From positions 2,234,501 through 2,298,500 of the forward strand of contig JAWQEG010000135.1 of the NCBI GenBank assembly GCA_033782935.1: a stretch of DNA of 64,000 nt, read 5' to 3'. Shown piece by piece: positions 24,101-35,463 of the stretch. Source of the DNA: Petrolisthes cinctipes. Taxonomy: Eukaryota; Arthropoda; Malacostraca; Decapoda; Porcellanidae. Below the pieces are notes generated by a model. It worked only from the letters and a program-made list of their open reading frames with translations. It was not told the DNA's origin and ran no database searches. How positions within the stretch are numbered: position 1 is the stretch's first letter; each line of letters starts with the position of its first letter. Made by a program: the position numbers and the translations under genes.

Positions 24101-25441
24101 ATTGCTTCTGGGACCCCAAAATATTGAATTTTCAGGTGTTTTGAGCCTAAATTTGAGATATAAACGGGTACTGAAGATGCATGCACATATCGACTTTTGT
24201 GCACCTAAAAGATCGATTTTCAGTATGTTTTGAGCATGTATTTTGAAAATACTCTAACACGGAGTAGGCATGTACAGATCGCTTCTGGGACCCCTAAATA
24301 TCGAATTTTCGGGTGTTTTGGGACTGAATTTGAGATATCGACTTTTTGGCACCTAAAAGATCGATTTTTAGCATGTTTTTAGCCTATATTTTGAAAATAT
24401 TCTAGCACTGTACAGATTGCTTCTGGGACCCCAAAATATTGAATTTTCGGGTGTTTTGAGCCTGAATTTGAGATATAAACGGGTACAGAAGATACATGCA
24501 CATATTGACTTTGGGCATCTAAAATATCGATTTTCAGCATGTTTTGGGCCTGTATTTTGAAAATACTCTAACACTGAGTAGGCATGTACAGATTGCTTCT
24601 GGGACCCCAAAATATTGAATTTTCGGGTGTTTTGAGCCTGAATTTGAGATATAAACGGGTACTGGAGATGCATACACATATTGACTTTGGGCACCAAAAA
24701 TATCGATTTTCAGCATGTTTTGGGACTGAATTTTGAAAATACTCTAACACGGAGTAGGCATGTACAGATCGCTTCTGGGACCCCAAAATATCGAATTTTC
24801 GGGTGTTTAGGGCTAGAATTTGAGATATAAACGGGTACAGAAGATGCATGCACATATCGACTTTTGGGCACCTAAAAGATCTATTTTCAGTATGTTTTTG
24901 GCCTGTATTTTGAAAATACTCTAACACGGAGTAGGCATGTACAAATACCTTCTGGGACCTCTAAATATCGAATTTTCGGGTGTTTTGGGACTGAATTTGA
25001 GATATCGATTTTTTTGGCACCTAAAATGTCGATCTTTAGCATGTTTTTAGCCTATATTTTGAAAATATTCTAGCACTGTGTAGGCATGTACAGATTGCTT
25101 CTGGGACCCCAAAATATTGAATTTTCGGGTGTTTTGAGCCTGAATTTGAGATATAAACGGGTACAGAAGATACATGCACATATTGACTTTGGGCATCTAA
25201 AATTTTCCATTTTTAGCATATTTTGGGCCTGTATTTTGAAAATACTTTAACACTGAGTAGGCATGTACAGATTGCTTCTGGGACCCCAAAATATTGAATT
25301 TTCGGGTGTTTTGAGCCTGAATTTGAGACATAAACGGGTACTGAAGATGCATGCACATATCGACTTTTGTGCACCTAAAAGATCGATTTTCAGTATGTTT
25401 TGAGCATGTATTTTGAAAATACTCTAACACGGAGTAGGCAT
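21152..25441 (+). repeat. Large segmental duplication, copy 2, left part
   Basis: This is the counterpart of 14374-18664. Copy-specific changes seen are ttttcgagtg near 22011, tgtagcatgt at 22781 (1-bp loss), ttgtaaatac near 23252, gcctaaattt near 24146 and gatctttagc near 25031. The first unit (21152) starts like E but continues as B, so the left edge of the copy lies inside a chimeric unit. Confidence 0.87.
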
Positions 25442-26119
25442 GTACAGATCGCTTCTGGGACCCCAAAATATCGAATTTTCGGGTGTTTAGGGCCAGAATT
25501 TGAGATATAAACGGGTACAGAAGATGCATGCACATATCGACTTTTGGGCACCTAAAAGATCGATTTTCAGTATGTTTTTGGCCTGTATTTTGAAAATACT
25601 CTAACACGGAGTAGGCATGTACAGATACCTTCTGGGACCTCTAAATATCGAATCTTCGGGTGTTTTGGGACTGAATTTGAGATATCGATTTTTTGGCACC
25701 TAAAATGTCGATTTTTAGCATGTTTTTAGCCTATATTTTGAAAATATTCTAGCACTGTGTAGGCATGTACAGATTGCTTCTGGGACCCCAAAATATTGAA
25801 TTTTCGGGTGTTTTGAGCCTGAATTTGAGATATAAACGGGTACAGAAGATACATGCACATATTGACTTTGGGCATCTAAAATATCGATTTTCAGCATGTT
25901 TTGAGCCTGTATTTTGAAAATACTCTAACACTGAGTAGGCATGTACAGATTGCTTCTGGGACCCCAAAATATTGAATTTTCGGGTGTTTTGAGCCTGAAT
26001 TTGAGATATAAACGGGTACTGAAGATGCATGCACATATCGACTTTTGTGCACCTAAAAGATCGATTTTCAGTATGTTTTGAGCATGTATTTTGAAAATAC
26101 TCTAACACGGAGTAGGCAT
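25442..26119 (+). repeat. 678-bp A-E-D-F segment absent from copy 1
   Basis: Units at 25442 (A), 25619 (E, with cgaatcttcggg), 25767 (D) and 25943 (F) lie exactly where the offset to copy 1 changes from 6777 to 7455 bp. The same four units, including cgaatcttcggg, occur in copy 3 (33794-34471). Loss from copy 1 or a gain shared by copies 2 and 3 are both possible. Confidence 0.88.
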
Positions 26120-28606
26120 GTACAGATCGCTTATGGGACCCCTAAATATCGAATTTTCGGGTGTTTTGGGACTGAATTTGAGATATCGACTTTTTGGCAC
26201 CTAAAAGATCGATTTTTAGCATGTTTTTAGCCTATATTTTGAAAATATTCTAGCACTGTACAGATTGCTTCTGGGATCCCAAAATATTGAATTTTCGGGT
26301 GTTTTGAGCCTGAATTTGAGATATAAACGGGTACAGAAGATACATGCACATATTGACTTTGGGCACCAAAAATATCGATTTTCAGCATGTTTTGGGCCTG
26401 AATTTTGAAAATACTCTAACACGGAGTAGGCATGTACAGATCGCTTCTGGGACCCCAAAATATCGAATTTTCGGGTGTTTAGGGCCAGAATTTGAGATAT
26501 AAACGGGTACAGAAGATGCATGCACATATCGACTTTTGGGCACCTAAAAGATCGATTTTCAGTATGTTTTTGGCCTGTATTTTGAAAATACTCTAACACG
26601 GAGTAGGCATGTACAGATACCTTCTGGGACCTCTAAATATCGAATTTTCGGGTGTTTTGGGACTGAATTTGAGATATCGATTTTTTGGCACCTAAAATGT
26701 CGATTTTTAGCATGTTTTTAGCCTATATTTTGAAAATATTCTAGCACTGTGTAGGCATGTACAGATTGCTTCTGGGACCCCAAAATATTGAATTTTCGGG
26801 TGTTTTGAGCCAGAATTTGAGATATAAACGGGTACAGAAGATACATGCAAATATTGACTTTGGGCATCTAAAATATCGATTTTCAGCATGTTTTGAGCCT
26901 GTATTTTGAAAATACTCTAACACTGAGTAGGCATGTACAGATTGCTTCTGGGACCCCAAAATATCGAATTTTCGGGTGTTTTGAGCCTGAATTTGAGATA
27001 TAAACGGGTACTGAAGATGCATGCACATATCGACTTCTGTGCACCTGAAAGATCGATTTTCAGTATGTTTTGAGCATGTATTTTGAAAATACTCTAACAC
27101 GGAGTAGGCATGTACAGATCGCTTCTGGGACCCCTAAATATCGAATTTTCGGGTATTTTGGGACTGAATTTGAGATATCGACTTTTTGGCACCTAAAATG
27201 TCGATTTTTAGCATGTTTTTAGCCTATATTTTGAAAATATTCTAGCACTGTGTAGGCATGTACAGATTGCTTCTGGGATCCCAAAATATTGAATTTTCGG
27301 GTGTTTTGAGCCTGAATTTGAGATATAAACGGGTACAGAAGATACATGCACATATTGACTTTGGGCATCTAAAATTTTCCAATTTCAGCATATTTTGGGC
27401 CTGTATTTTGAAAATACTTTAACACTGAGTAGGCATGTACAGATTGCTTCTGGGACCCCAAAATATTGAATTTTCGGGTGTTTTGAGCCTGAATTTGAGA
27501 CATAAACGGGTACTGAAGATGCATGCACATATCGACTCTTGTGCACCTAAAAGATCGATTTTCAGTATGTTTTGAGCATGTATTTTGAAAATACTCTAAC
27601 ACGGAGTAGGCATGTACAGATCGCTTCTGGGACCCCAAAATATCGAATTTTCGGGTGTTTAGGGCCAGAATTTGAGATATAAACGGGTACAGAAGATGCA
27701 TGCACATATCGACTTTTGGGCACCTAAAAGATCGATTTTCAGTATGTTTTTGGCCTGTATTTTGAAAATACTCTAACACGGAGTAGGCATGTACAGATAC
27801 CTTCTGGGACCTCTAAATATCGAATTTTCGGGTGTTTTGGGACTGAATTTGAGATATCGATTTTTTGGCACCTAAAATGTCGATTTTTAGCATGTTTTTA
27901 GGCTATATTTTGAAAATATTCTAGCACTGTGTAGGCATGTACAGATTGCTTCTGGGACCCCAAAATATTGAATTTTCGGGTGTTTTGAGCCTGAATTTGA
28001 GATATAAACGGGTACTGAAGATGCATGCACATATCGACTTTTGTGCACCTAAAAGATCGATTTTCAGTATGTTTTGAGCATGTATTTTGAAAATACTCTA
28101 ACACGGAGTAGGCATGTACAGATCGCTTCTGGGACCCCTAAATATTGAATTTTCAGGTGTTTTGGGACTGAATTTGAGATATCGACTTTTTGGCACCTAA
28201 AAGATCGATTTTTAGCATGTTTTTAGCCTATATTTTTAAAATATTCTAGCACTGTACAGATTGCTTCTGGGACCCCAAAATATTGAATTTTCGGGTGTTT
28301 TGAGCCTGAATTTGAGATATAAACGGGTTCAGAAGATACATGCACATATTGACTTTGATCACCAAAAATATCGATTTTCAGCATGTTTTGGGCCTGAATT
28401 ATGAAAATACTCTAACACGGAGTAGGCATGTACAGATCGCTTCTGGGACCCCAAAATATCGAATTTTCGGGTGTTTAGGGCCAGAATTTGAGATATAAAC
28501 GGGTACAGAAGATGCATGCACATATCGACTTTTGGGCACCTAAAAGATCGATTTTCAGTATGTTTTTGGCCTGTATTTTGAAAATACTCTAACACGGAGT
28601 AGGCAT
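26120..28606 (+). repeat. Large segmental duplication, copy 2, right part
   Basis: This is the counterpart of 18665-21151 at +7455 bp. Local differences include cttatggg near 26131 in the B unit, gagcctg for gggcctg near 26892, gggtatttt against ggggtatttt near 27150 and ccaatttcagc near 27379. Confidence 0.87.
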
Positions 28607-28921
28607 GTACAGATACCTTCTGGGACCTCTAAATATCGAATTTTCGGGTGTTTTGGGACTGAATTTGAGATATCGATTTTTTGGCACGTAAAATGTCGAT
28701 TTTTAGCATGTTTTTAGCCTATATTTGGAAAATATTCTAGCACTGTACAGATCGCTTCTGGGACCCCAAAATATCGAATTTTCGGGTGTTTAGGGCCAGA
28801 ATTAGAGATATAAACGGGTACAGAAGATGCATGCACATATCGACTTTTGTGCACCTAAAAGATCGATTTTCAGTATGTTTTGAGCATGTATTTTGAAAAT
28901 ACTCTAACACGGAGTAGGCAT
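28607..28921 (+). repeat. Shortened E followed by A/F chimera
   Basis: E (28607) has ggcacgtaaaatg and the 10-bp junction loss, then joins a unit at 28745 with agaattagagat (A-like 5') and ttttgtgcacc, gttttgagcatg (F-like 3'). Compared with 12026-12379 this looks like an A and the following F fused into one unit, with loss of one monomer length. Confidence 0.83.
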
Positions 28922-29913
28922 GTACAGATCGCTTCTGGGACCCCTAAATATCGAATTTTCGGGTGTTTTGGGACTGAATTTGAGATATCGACTTTTTGGC
29001 ACCTAAAAAATCGATTTTTAGCATGTTTTTAGCCTATATTTTGAAAATATTCTAGCACTGTACAGATTGCTTCTGGGACCCCAAAATATATAATTTTCGG
29101 GTGTTTTGAGCCTGAATTTGAGGTATAAACGGGTACAGAAGATACATGCACATATTGACTTTGGGCACCAAAAATATCGATTTTTAGCATGTTTTGGGCC
29201 TGAATTTTGAAAATACTCTAACACGGAGTAGGCATGTACAGATCGCTTCTGGGACCCCAAAATATCGAATTTTCGGGTGTTTAGGGCCAGAATTTGAGAT
29301 ATAAACGGGTACAGAAGATGCATGCACATATCGACTTTTGGGCACCTAAAAGATCGATTTTCAGTATGTTTTTGGCCTGTATTTTGAAAATACTCTAACA
29401 CGGAGTAGGCATGTACAGATACCTTCTGGGACCTCTAAATATCGAATTTTCGTGTGTTTTGGGACTGAATTTGAGATATCGATTTTTTGGCACCTAAAAT
29501 GTCGATTTTTAGCATGTTTTTAGCCTATATTTTGGAAATATTCTAGCACTGTATAGGCATGTACAGATTGCTTCTGGGACCCCAAAATATTGAATTTTCG
29601 GGTGTTTTGAGCCTGAATTTGAGATATAAACGGGTACAGAAGATACATGCACATATTGACTTTGGGCATCTAAAATATCGATTTTCAGCATGTTTTGGGC
29701 CTGTATTTTGAAAATACTTTAACACTGAGTAGGCATGTACAGATTGCTTCTGGGACCCCAAAATATTGAATTTTCAGGTGTTTTGAGCCTGAATTTGAGA
29801 TATAAACGGGTACTGAAGATGCATGCACATATCGACTTTTGTGCACCTAAAAGATCGATTTTCAGTATGTTTTGAGCATGTATTTTGAAAATACTCTAAC
29901 ACGGAGTAGGCAT
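28922..29913 (+). repeat. 992-bp B-C-A-E-D-F hexamer, distant copy of the 1169 variant
   Basis: This carries the same variant set as 1169-2160, exactly 27,753 bp away: aaaatatataatt and gaggtat in C, ttcgtgtg in E, tactttaac in D and ttttcaggtg in F. The B unit differs by aaaaaatcg. It shows exchange over at least tens of kilobases. Confidence 0.87.
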
Positions 29914-31564
29914 GTACAGATCGCTTCTGGGACCCCTAAATATCGAATTTTCGGGTGTTTTGGGACTGAATTTGAGATATCGACTTTTTGGCACCTAAAA
30001 GATCGATTTTTAGCATGTTTTTAGCCTATATTTTGAAAATATTCTAGCACTGAGTAGACATGTACAGATTGCTTCTGGGACCCCAAAATATTGAATTTTC
30101 GGGTGTTTTGAGCCTGAATTTGAGATATAAACGGGTACAGAAGATACATGCACATATTGACTTTGGGCACCAAAAATATCGATTTTCAGCATGTTTTGGG
30201 CCTGAATTTTGAAAATACTCTAACACGGAGTAGGCATGTACAGATCGCTTCTGGGACCCCAAAATATCGAATTTTCGGGTGTTTAGGGCCAGAATTTGAG
30301 ATATAAACGGGTACAGAAGATGCATGCACATATCGACTTTTGGGCACCTAAAAGATCGATTTTCAGTATGTTTATGGCCTGTATTTTGAAAATACTCTAA
30401 CACGGAGTAGGCATGTACAGATACCTTCTGGAACCTCTAAATATCGAATTTTCGGGTGTTTTGGGACTGAATTTGAGATATCGATTTTTTGGCACCTAAA
30501 ATGTCGATTTTTAGCATGTTTTTAGCCTATATTTTGAAAATATTCTAGCACTGTGTAGGCATGTACAGATTGCTTCTGGGACCCCAAAATATTGAATTTT
30601 CGGGTGTTTTGAGCCTGAATTTGAGATATAATCGGGTACAGAAGATACATGCACATATTGACTTTGGGCATCTAAACTATCGATTTTCAGCATGTTTAAG
30701 GCCTGTATTTTGAAAATACTCTAACACTGAGTAGGCATGTACAGATTGCTTCTGGGACCCCAAAATATCGAATTTTCGGGTGTTTTGAGCCTGAATTTGA
30801 GATATAAACGGGTACAGAAGATGCATGCACATATCGACTTTTGGGCACCTAAAAGATCGATTTTCAGTATGTTTTTGGCCTGTATTTTGAAAATACTCTA
30901 ACACGGAGTAGGCATGTACAGATACCTTCTGGGACCTCTAAATATCGAATTTTCGGGTGTTTTGGGACTGAATTTGAGATATCGATTTTTTGGCACCTAA
31001 AATGTCGATTTTTAGCATGTTTTTAGCCTATATTTTGGAAATATTCTAGCACTGTGTAGGCATGTACAGATTGCTTCTGGGACCCCAAAATATTGAATTT
31101 TCGGGTGTTTTGAGCCTGAATTTGAGATATAAACGGGTACAGAAGATACATGCACATATTGACTTTGGGCATCTAAAATATCGATTTTCAGCATGTTTTG
31201 GGCCTGTATTTTGAAAATACTCTAACACTGAGTAGGCATGTACAGATCGCTTCTGGGACCCCAAAATATCGAATTTTCGGGTGTTTAGGGCCAGAATTTG
31301 AGATATAAACGGGTACAGAAGATGCATGCACATATCGACTTTTGGGCACCTAAAAGATCGATTTTCAGTATGTTTTTGGCCTGTATATTGAAAATACTCT
31401 AACACGGAGTAGGCATGTACAGATACCTTCTGGGACCTCTAAATATCGAATTTTCGGGTGTTTTGGGACTGAATTTGAGATATCGATTTTTTGGCACCTA
31501 AAAGATCGATTTTTAGCATGTTTTTAGCCTATATTTTGAAAATATTCTAGCACTGAGTAGGCAT
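29914..31564 (+). repeat. Mixed HOR units, mostly B/E-C/D-A/F trimers
   Basis: Units are B148 (29914), C, A, E, D, a D/A chimera (30739), E (30916), D, A, and an E/B chimera (31417). D at 30563 carries private changes (aatcgggtac, taaactatcg, gtttaaggcc). The trimer rhythm of 501 bp is intact. Confidence 0.83.
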
Positions 31565-32623
31565 GTACAGATTGCTTCTGGGACCCCAAAATATCGAATT
31601 TTCGGGTGTTTTGAGCCTGAATTTGAGATATAAACGGGTACAGAAGATACATGCACATATTGACTTTGGGCACCAAAAATATCGATTTTTAGCATGTTTT
31701 GGGCCTGAATTTTGAAAATACTCTAACACGGAGTAGGCATGTACAGATCGCTTCTGGGACCCCAAAATATCGAATTTTCGGGTGTTTAGGGCCAGAATTT
31801 GAGATATAAACGGGTACAGAAGATGCATGCACATATCGACTTTTGGGCACCTAAAAGATCGATTTTCAGTATGTTTTTGGCCTGTATTTTGAAAATACTC
31901 TAACACGGAGTAGGCATGTACAGATCGCTTCTGGGACCCCAAAATATCGAATTTTCGGGTGTTTAGGGCCAGAATTTGAGATATAAACGGGTACAGAAGA
32001 TGCATGCACATATCGACTTTTGGGCACCTAAAAGATCGATTTTCAGTATGTTTTTGGCCTGTATTTTGAAAATACTCTAACACGGAGTAGGCATGTACAG
32101 ATTGCTTCTGGGACCCCAAAATATTGAATTTTAGGGTGTTTTGAGCCTGAATTTGAGATATAAACGGGTACAGAAGATACATGCACATATTGACTTTGGG
32201 CATCTAAAATATCGATTTTCAGCATGATTTGGGCCTGTATTTTGAAAATACTTTAACACTGAGTAGGCATGTACAGATTGCTTCTGGGACCCCAAAATAT
32301 TGAATTTTAGGGTGTTTTGAGCCTGAATTTGAGATATAAACGGGTACAGAAGATACATGCACATATTGACTTTGGGCATCTAAAATATCGATTTTCAGCA
32401 TGATTTGGGCCTGTATTTTGAAAATACTTTAACACTGAGTAGGCATGTACAGATTGCTTCTGGGACCCCAAAATATTGAATTTTCAGGTGTTTTGAGCCT
32501 GAATTTGAGATATAAACGGGTACTGAAGATGCATGCACATATCAACTTTTGTGCACCTAAAAGATCGATTTTCAGTATGTTTTGAGCATGTATTTTGAAA
32601 ATACTCTAACACGGAGTAGGCAT
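31565..32623 (+). repeat. Run of six consecutive long monomers C-A-A-D-D-F
   Basis: Unit starts are 31565 (C), 31741 and 31918 (two adjacent A), 32095 and 32271 (two adjacent D), and 32447 (F), with no short unit in between. The two D units share ttttagggtg and catgatttggg. This is the longest stretch without a short monomer that I found, and it shows duplication at single-monomer scale. Confidence 0.88.
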
Positions 32624-35463
32624 GTACAGATCGCTTCTGGGACCCCTAAATATCGAATTTTCGGGTGTTTTGGGACTGAATTTGAGATATCGACTTTTTG
32701 GCACCTAAAAGATCGATTTTTAGCATGTTTTTAGCCTATATTTTGATAATATTCTAGCACTGTACAGATTGCTTCTGGGACCCCAAAATATTGAATTTTC
32801 GGGTGTTTTGAGCCTGAATTTGAGATATAAACGGGTACAGAAGATACATGCACATATTGACTTTGGGCATCTAAAATATCGATTTTCAGCATGTTTTGGG
32901 CCTGTATTTTGAAAATACTCTAACACTGAGTAGGCATGTACAGATTGCTTCTGGGACCCCAAAATATTGAATTTTCGGGTATTTTGAGCCTGAATTTGAG
33001 ATATAAACGGGTACTGGAGATGCATACACATATTGACTTTGGGCACCAAAAATATCGATTTTCAGCATGTTTTGGGCCTGAATTTTGAAAATACTCTAAC
33101 ACGGAGTAGGCATGTACAGATCGCTTCTGGGACCCCAAAATATCGAATTTTCGGGTGTTTAGGGCTAGAATTTGAGATATAAACGGGTACAGAAGATGCA
33201 TGCACATATCGACTTTTGGGCACCTAAAAGATCTATTTTCAGTATGTTTTTGGCCTGTATTTTGAAAATACTCTAACACGGAGTAGGCATGTACAAATAC
33301 CTTCTGGGACCTCTAAATATCGAATTTTCGGGTGTTTTGGGACTGAATTTGAGATATAGATTTTTTTGGCACCTAAAATGTCGATTTTTAGCATGTTTTT
33401 AGCCTATATTTTGAAAATATTCTAGCACTGTGTAGGCATGTACAGATTGCTTCTGGGACCCCAAAATATTGAATTTTCGGGTGTTTGGAGCCTGAATTTG
33501 AGATATAAACGGGTACAGAAGATACATGCACATATTGACTTTGGGCATCTAAAATTTTCCATTTTTAGCATATTTTGGGCCTGTATATTGAAAATACTTT
33601 AACACTGAGTAGGCATGTACAGATTGCTTCTGGGACCCCAAAATATTGAATTTTCGGGTGTTTTGAGCCTGAATTTGAGACATAAACGGGTACTGAAGAT
33701 GCATGCACATATCGACTTTTGTGCACCTAAAAGATCGATTTTCAGTATGTTTTGAGCATGTATTTTGAAAATACTCTAACACGGAGTAGGCATGTACAGA
33801 TCGCTTCTGGGACCCCAAAATATCGAATTTTCGGGTGTTTAGGGCCAGAATTTGAGATATAAACGGGTACAGAAGATGCATGCACATATCGACTTTTGGG
33901 CACCTAAAAGATCGATTTTCAGTATGTTTTTGGCCTGTATTTTGAAAATACTCTAACACGGAGTAGGCATGTACAGATACCTTCTGGGACCTCTAAATAT
34001 CGAATCTTCGGGTGTTTTGGGACTGAATTTGAGATATCGATTTTTTGGCACCTAAAATGTCGATTTTTAGCATGTTTTTAGCCTATATTTTGAAAATATT
34101 CTAGCACTGTGTAGGCATGTACAGATTGCTTCTGGGACCCCAAAATATTGAATTTTCGGGTGTTTTGAGCCTGAATTTGAGATATAAACGGGTACAGAAG
34201 ATACATGCACATATTGACTTTGGGCATCTAAAATATCGATTTTCAGCATGTTTTTGGCCTGTATTTTGAAAATACTCTAACACTGAGTAGGCATGTACAG
34301 ATTGCTTCTGGGACCCCAAAATATTGAATTTTCGGGTGTTTTGAGCCTGAATTTGAGATATAAACGGGTACTGAAGATGCATGCACATATCGACTTTTGT
34401 GCACCTAAAAGATCGATTTTCAGTATGTTTTGAGCATGTATTTTGAAAATACTCTAACACGGAGTAGGCATGTACAGATCGCTTCTGGGACCCCTAAATA
34501 TCGAATTTTCGGGTGTTTTGGGACTGAATTTGAGATATCGACTTTTTGGCACCTAAAAGATCGATTTTTAGCATGTTTTTAGCCTATATTTTGAAAATAT
34601 TCTAGCACTGTACAGATTGCTTCTGGGATCCCAAAATATTGAATTTTCGGGTGTTTTGAGCCTGAATTTGAGATATAAACGGGTACAGAAGATACATGCA
34701 CATATTGACTTTGGGCACCAAAAATATCGATTTTCAGCATGTTTTGGGCCTGAATTTTGAAAATACTCTAACACGGAGTAGGCATGTACAGATCGCTTCT
34801 GGGACCCCAAAATATCGAATTTTCGGGTGTTTAGGGCCAGAATTTGAGATATAAACGGGTACAGAAGATGCATGCACATATCGACTTTTGGGCACCTAAA
34901 AGATCGATTTTCAGTATGTTTTGAGCATGTATTTTGAAAATACTCTAACACGGAGTAGGCATGTACAGATCGCTTCTGGGACCCCTAAATATCGAATTTT
35001 CGGGTGTTTTGGGACTGAATTTGAGATATCGATTTTTTGGCACCTAAAATGTCGATTTTTAGCATGTTTTTAGCCTATATTTTGAAAATATTCTAGCACT
35101 GTGTAGGCATGTACAGATTGCTTCTGGGACCCCAAAATATTGAATTTTCGGGTGTTTTGAGCCAGAATTTGAGATATAAACGGGTACAGAAGATACATGC
35201 ACATATTGACTTTGGGCATCTAAAATATCGATTTTCAGCATGTTTTGGGCCTGTATTTTGAAAATACTCTAACACTGAGTAGGCATGTACAGATTGCTTC
35301 TGGGACCCCAAAATATCGAATTTTCGGGTGTTTTGAGCCTGAATTTGAGATATAAACGGGTACTGAAGATGCATGCACATATCGACTTCTGTGCACCTGA
35401 AAGATCGATTTTCAGTATGTTTTGAGCATGTATTTTGAAAATACTCTAACACGGAGTAGGCAT
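32271..35463 (+). repeat. Large segmental duplication, copy 3 (partial)
   Basis: This matches about 23919-27111 at +8352 bp. Shared markers are catgatttggg (32401), gtactggagatgcatac (33012), gtacaaatacc (33291), a T7 run in E (33360), aaaattttcc (33551), cgaatcttcgg (34003), gggatcccaa (34626) and cttctgtgcacctgaaag (35385). The unit at 34786 is an A/F chimera unlike the plain A of copy 2, and the following short unit starts as B and continues as E. Confidence 0.86.

Noticed and set aside
31547..32203. Open reading frames on the minus strand of up to 218 codons, and many of 60-186 codons, with similar protein-like repeats.
   Set aside because: They follow the monomer register. A 177-bp unit is a multiple of three, so a frame without stops in one unit stays open into the next until a 176-, 148- or 138-bp unit shifts it. 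The same DNA yields related peptides in other frames, there are no coding signals, and indels between classes are not multiples of three. The longest frame simply spans the A-A pair. No coding sequence is called.
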